Positions 4,358 through 7,549 of a stretch of DNA of 7,549 nucleotides are shown here, one piece after another; the first letter of the stretch is position 1, and every line of letters starts with the position of its first letter. The notes beneath the pieces are model-generated. The model was not told where the DNA came from and searched no databases. It saw only the letters and a program-made list of their open reading frames with translations. A program made the translations under genes and the position numbers. Source of the DNA: Sulfurimonadaceae bacterium (GTDB lineage Bacteria; Campylobacterota; Campylobacteria; Campylobacterales; Sulfurimonadaceae); the NCBI GenBank assembly GCA_030610325.1, contig JAUWRZ010000095.1, positions 1-7,549 of the forward strand, given 5' to 3'.

Positions 4358-7006
4358 CTCTGGAGCCGACGAGTCAAGTCAAAAGCCAAAAGACAGAACA
4401 GATCGACACTGCCGGTAAAGATAGGTATCTCCATAGCTTATGAGGAAGAGCAGCCTATCATCATCCTAGATATCGAGGATATCAGTGCTGAACTGGAGGC
4501 GAAAAGATCGCTTCGCAGTATGAACCTGCTACTGGAGAAGATGGTAAAGAGACGTACCGATGAGCTACACTCTCAGTATGTGCTGTTTGAGACACTTTTT
4601 GAGAAGTCTCCCGATGGCATCATGATAGCTGATGAGGACAATTGTCTGCAGTGCAATGAGAAGATGGTGAGACTTTTTGGATTTGATTCCAAAGATGAGC
4701 TCGCGGATATGCCTCTTGATGCCTTCTGGCCACAGACACAACCTGATGGTCAGACATCCAGGACACGCTTCTCAGAGATGCGGGAACTTGCGTTTGAGCA
4801 TGGTGGTCACCAATTCGAATGGAGTAACCTCAAACGAGATAAGGAGAGTTTTCAGACTGAGATCACACTCACTCCCGTCACGCTTCATGACCAGCACGTA
4901 CTCCATATCGTCATAAGAGATATCACCGAGGTCAAAAAGACTGAAGCACTCAACCGACAGCTGGGTGAACAGATGGACCTGGCACTAAAAGGAAGTAACC
5001 AGGGAGTCTGGGATTGGAATATCTTAGACGACACGATCTATTTCTCAGCACGTTGGAAGGCGATGCTGGGCTACAGCGATGATGAACTTCCCAATGAGTT
5101 TACCAGCTGGCTAGAAAACGTACATCCCGATGATCTTGAAGAGACCTTAAGTGCCGTAGAGAAAAACACACAGGGTGAGACCGACTTTTATGAGACTTTC
5201 CATCGTATGCGACACAAAGACGGACACTGGGTATGGATCCATGATCTGGGCAATACGACTTTCGATGACTCGGGTAAAGCCGTTCGTATGAGCGGCACCC
5301 ACACAGACGTGACAGAGCAAAAAGAGCTGGAACTAAGTTATGCCCATCAGGCGCAGATCATCGAACAGGTCCATGATGCAGTCATCTCTATAGACCTGGA
5401 CAAAAAAGTCCTCAGCTGGAACAACGGTGCCGATTTTATGCTTGGATACTCCACAGAGGAGATGATCGGCCGACTCGTCACTGACATCTATTACGAAAAG
5501 GACCTTCCTCTACTGACTAAGATGATAGATGAAGTCGAAGCAGATGGCAACAGCAGCATCGAAATACGTATGGTCAAAAAAGACGGCACGGTCATCTATA
5601 CAGCACTATCATGCTCACTGCTCTATGATGAGAACGACAGACCTGTCAGCCTGATAGGCTACGCCAAAGATATCACCACGACTAAGCTGGCACAGGACAG
5701 ACTGCGAAGGCAAAAAGAGCTTCTCGATCACCAGGCCCATCATGATGAACTGACACAACTGCCTAATCGTACGCTCTTCGATGACAGACTTCAACAGGGT
5801 ATAGAGAGTGCCAAACGCAATAAGAAAGAGCTGGCTCTCTTTTTCATCGATCTCGACCACTTCAAACAGATCAACGACTCTCTTGGCCATGCAATCGGTG
5901 ACAAGCTCTTGCAAAAGGTCACAAGACGTCTTCTCTCTCAGATCCGTAAACATGATACCCTTGCACGACTCGGTGGTGATGAGTTCACCCTTATCATGGA
6001 GGAACTCACAGATGAGCGTGACGCCTCAAAGCTTGCTAAGAAGCTACTCAAAGCTTTAAAAGAGCCCATCACTGTCGATGGGCATATCCTTTATATCACA
6101 AGCAGCATCGGTATCAGTCTCTACCCGAAAGATGACACCCAAGCCCGATCACTTCTCAAGTATGCAGACAGGGCCATGTATAGAGCTAAAGAGGAGGGAC
6201 GAAACAATTTTCAATTCTACTCGACAGAGATGACAGAGCTCATACACGAGAAGGCCAAAGCAGAAAGAGAGCTTCGCCAGGCAATCGACAAGAGAGAACT
6301 CATCGTCTATTATCAGCCACAGATGAACGCACAAGACAACACCATCATCGGTCTCGAAGCACTGATACGTTGGAGACACCCGACACAGGGCGTCATCCCT
6401 CCGGCAGACTTCTTACCTCTTGCCAAAGAGACCGGGCTTATCGATGATATCGACCGCTGGGTCATGAACACGGCGATGGCACAGATACACCAGTGGCAGC
6501 AAGATGGTCATGAGACAGGAAGACTAGCCCTGAACATCGGGATGAGCTCACTGGAGCAGAAGGGTTTTCTAGGTGAGTTCAACTCAAGCATCAAAAATTC
6601 CGGGCTAAACACACACTCGATCGAACTTGAAGTGACTGAGAGTGATCTGATGCAAAGACCCGAACAGACCATCGCCAGACTCAATGAGATCAATAGACTT
6701 GGTGTCACCATCGCTATAGATGACTTTGGTACCGGTCACTCCTCACTTGGGCTCTTAAAGCGTCTGCCCATCGAAAGGTTGAAGATCGATAAGTCCTTTA
6801 TCGATGAGCTGCCTGATGATGAGACAAACTCTGCCATCACCTCTACTATCATCGCCATGGGCAAGAACCTCTCTTTACATCTTATAGCTGAGGGTGTCGA
6901 GACCCGGGAGCAGAACGATTTTCTCATCCAACACGGATGTAACACTGTACAGGGCTACTATTATGCAAGACCCATGCCTGCTCAAGAGATCGAAAAGCTT
7001 TTTTGA
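4355..7006 (+). CDS. PAS-PAS-PAS-GGDEF-EAL cyclic di-GMP enzyme (downstream fragment)
   Basis: If translated from the internal ATG this is 883 residues. It starts with the end of the first PAS domain (to about 46), then a helical linker (47-75), PAS at about 76-195, a PAS_3-type domain at about 206-323 (RMRHKDGHWVW near 284-294) and PAS at about 332-443. The GGDEF domain spans about 460-622 with an intact GGDEF (540-544) and the inhibitory I-site RKHD (531-534), five residues before it. The EAL domain spans about 635-883 with EAL (668-670), EVTES (759-763), IDDFGTG (788-794), KIDKSF (810-815) and EGVET (846-850). Both diguanylate cyclase and phosphodiesterase sites look complete. No membrane segment is visible, so signals should be cytoplasmic, probably redox or gas sensed by a PAS domain or by the diiron protein encoded upstream. 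Which activity dominates cannot be told. Confidence 0.85.
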   Translation: MLWSRRVKSKAKRQNRSTLPVKIGISIAYEEEQPIIILDIEDISAELEAKRSLRSMNLLLEKMVKRRTDELHSQYVLFETLFEKSPDGIMIADEDNCLQCNEKMVRLFGFDSKDELADMPLDAFWPQTQPDGQTSRTRFSEMRELAFEHGGHQFEWSNLKRDKESFQTEITLTPVTLHDQHVLHIVIRDITEVKKTEALNRQLGEQMDLALKGSNQGVWDWNILDDTIYFSARWKAMLGYSDDELPNEFTSWLENVHPDDLEETLSAVEKNTQGETDFYETFHRMRHKDGHWVWIHDLGNTTFDDSGKAVRMSGTHTDVTEQKELELSYAHQAQIIEQVHDAVISIDLDKKVLSWNNGADFMLGYSTEEMIGRLVTDIYYEKDLPLLTKMIDEVEADGNSSIEIRMVKKDGTVIYTALSCSLLYDENDRPVSLIGYAKDITTTKLAQDRLRRQKELLDHQAHHDELTQLPNRTLFDDRLQQGIESAKRNKKELALFFIDLDHFKQINDSLGHAIGDKLLQKVTRRLLSQIRKHDTLARLGGDEFTLIMEELTDERDASKLAKKLLKALKEPITVDGHILYITSSIGISLYPKDDTQARSLLKYADRAMYRAKEEGRNNFQFYSTEMTELIHEKAKAERELRQAIDKRELIVYYQPQMNAQDNTIIGLEALIRWRHPTQGVIPPADFLPLAKETGLIDDIDRWVMNTAMAQIHQWQQDGHETGRLALNIGMSSLEQKGFLGEFNSSIKNSGLNTHSIELEVTESDLMQRPEQTIARLNEINRLGVTIAIDDFGTGHSSLGLLKRLPIERLKIDKSFIDELPDDETNSAITSTIIAMGKNLSLHLIAEGVETREQNDFLIQHGCNTVQGYYYARPMPAQEIEKLF

Positions 7007-7035
7007 CGGTGTCGGTCTGGACATCTTCACTAAAT

Positions 7036-7078
7036 AGCCTCAGCTAATCGCTAAGGTTTATCTTCTATTTTGTTTTTT
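7036..7078 (+). terminator. Probable terminator after the GGDEF-EAL gene
   Basis: AGCCTCAGC (7036-7044) pairs with GCTAAGGTT (7050-7058) apart from one C-A mismatch and one G-T pair, around the loop TAATC. A T-rich stretch follows (7057-7078, ending in six T). The stem is short, so strength is moderate. It separates the signalling operon from the small exported-protein gene. Confidence 0.5.
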
Positions 7079-7117
7079 CATGTACTATGCAGATAAAGAA
7101 ATCTAAAAAACAGGTAG

Positions 7118-7426
7118 ATGATGAAGATCTCAAGATCACTCAGCGCTTTTATGATAGCTGCACTGCTCTTTGTCGTATTTCATGATTTTGCTGTCAATAC
7201 AGCAGAGACTACGCATCACAACAGCTTTACTTCGACGCAATCGAGCGATATAGAGCATACCACCTACACTGTTGCCGTAGAACATCAATCGTTCCATCAA
7301 CCATTTCTCATCACCTCCAGTGACTCATCGTTTTATACTCCTTCAGATGATGCTGCGCATCATGATGATGAGACTGACCACTCCCAAGACCACGCTTTCA
7401 CTATATTCTCTCCACCAAAAGTATAA
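7118..7426 (+). CDS. Small exported His/Asp-rich protein of unknown function
   Basis: I do not recognise a named family. The 102 residues begin with a signal-peptide-like segment: basic residues Lys3 and Arg6, a hydrophobic core at about 8-21 (LSAFMIAALLFVVF) and a possible cleavage site after AVNTA (25-29). The rest is polar and rich in His, Ser, Thr and Asp, with ten His in total and a cluster at 77-92 (DDAAHHDDETDHSQDH) that could bind Zn, Cu, Ni or Co in the periplasm. Small His-rich secreted proteins of this build often sit before metal-efflux genes, but the next gene is off the window. Two ATGs are adjacent; the second (7121) is 6 nt from AGG (7112-7114) against 3 nt for the first, so 7121 is the likelier start. 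A single-pass anchor instead of a cleaved signal is possible. Confidence 0.65.
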   Translation: MMKISRSLSAFMIAALLFVVFHDFAVNTAETTHHNSFTSTQSSDIEHTTYTVAVEHQSFHQPFLITSSDSSFYTPSDDAAHHDDETDHSQDHAFTIFSPPKV

Positions 7427-7444
7427 CTACACCCCCTCTTTTAC

Positions 7445-7470
7445 AAGACTTTACTTGATATTGAAGTCTT
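7445..7470 (+). repeat. Inverted repeat after the His-rich gene
   Basis: AAGACTT (7445-7451) and AAGTCTT (7464-7470) are a perfect 7-bp inverted repeat with a 12-nt loop, 19 nt past the stop codon. No T tract follows on the plus strand, so it is a weak terminator at best and may be an operator for the next gene. Confidence 0.3.
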
Positions 7471-7524
7471 CTGACATCTAGATAACAGCGTACCTTATAT
7501 GTGTACAACACTCAAGCTATATTT

Positions 7525-7549
7525 ATGACAGGAACTATCACCATGCCGG
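7525..7549 (+). CDS. Possible start of a gene running off the right edge
   Basis: Two in-frame ATGs, at 7525 and 7543, begin an open frame that reaches the window end (MTGTITMP). The one at 7543 has AGGA (7530-7533) 9 nt upstream, which favours it. Only two to eight codons are visible, so the product cannot be named and the call rests on the ribosome site alone. Confidence 0.3.

Larger units (their letters stand above)
4004..7006 (+). pseudogene. Multi-PAS GGDEF-EAL protein interrupted by two in-frame stops
   Basis: One reading frame of 1001 codons runs from the ATG at 4004 to the TGA at 7004-7006, broken only by TGA (4259-4261, codon 86) and TAG (4268-4270, codon 89). The residues on both sides form one continuous PAS domain: YNKRAQELFGHS before and SLNKIFP after. 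The stops therefore lie inside a domain rather than between two genes. The intact protein would be a cytoplasmic c-di-GMP enzyme with an N-terminal coiled coil, four PAS domains, GGDEF and EAL. The start at 4004 has AGG (3993-3995) at 8 nt and AGGAG (3987-3991) just before, 20 nt from the diiron-protein stop, so the two genes form an operon. Nothing else in the frame is damaged, which suggests recent loss, a tolerated split, or sequence error. Confidence 0.65.

Noticed and set aside
4221..4418. Alternative frame that spans both in-frame stops, as if a paired frameshift could bypass them
   Set aside because: Its peptide is Ser/Arg-rich with no PAS likeness, while the original frame keeps PAS sequence on both sides; no slippery heptamer stands out.
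5615..6945. Several minus-strand open frames opposite the GGDEF and EAL coding region
   Set aside because: They are antisense shadows of a strongly conserved protein, without ribosome sites or recognisable domains.

Overview
The window comes from a bacterium of middling GC content with tightly packed genes, AGGAG-type ribosome binding sites and heavy investment in c-di-GMP signalling. The gene set fits a proteobacterium or a Campylobacterota member such as Sulfurovum or Sulfurimonas. That placement is inferred from protein style only and is not secure.

Layout, left to right. Positions 1-191 hold no convincing gene, only TTCACACT tandem repeats beside a possible -10 box. From 2383 down to 192 runs a minus-strand unit: a consensus sigma70 promoter overlapped by direct repeats, then hipB-like antitoxin, hipA-like kinase toxin (GTG start, 4-nt overlap), peptide deformylase (21 nt later), and a hairpin terminator. 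The toxin-antitoxin pair therefore appears to share a transcript with a translation-linked enzyme. Divergently, a PhnA/YjdM-like zinc-ribbon protein (2472-3044) is followed by a strong hairpin.

After a spacer with two AT-rich inverted repeats comes a second plus-strand unit. It has a metallo-beta-lactamase-fold protein of the oxygen-binding diiron (ODP) type, then, 20 nt later, a multi-PAS GGDEF-EAL protein. Together they look like an O2/redox sensor feeding a c-di-GMP enzyme, but both carry lesions. The first has family-like sequence upstream of its first ATG with no ATG/GTG/TTG in frame. The second is cut by two in-frame stops (TGA 4259, TAG 4268), while the frame stays open to 7006. A good Shine-Dalgarno and ATG (4355) lie just after the stops, so the large C-terminal part, with all sensory PAS domains but the first and both catalytic domains, could still be made.

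The right end has a probable terminator, a small exported His/Asp-rich protein (7118-7426) and perhaps the first codons of another gene at the edge.

The points most worth a second look are the hipB-hipA-def operon, the double-stop PAS/GGDEF/EAL gene with its restart site, and the missing start of its diiron partner.
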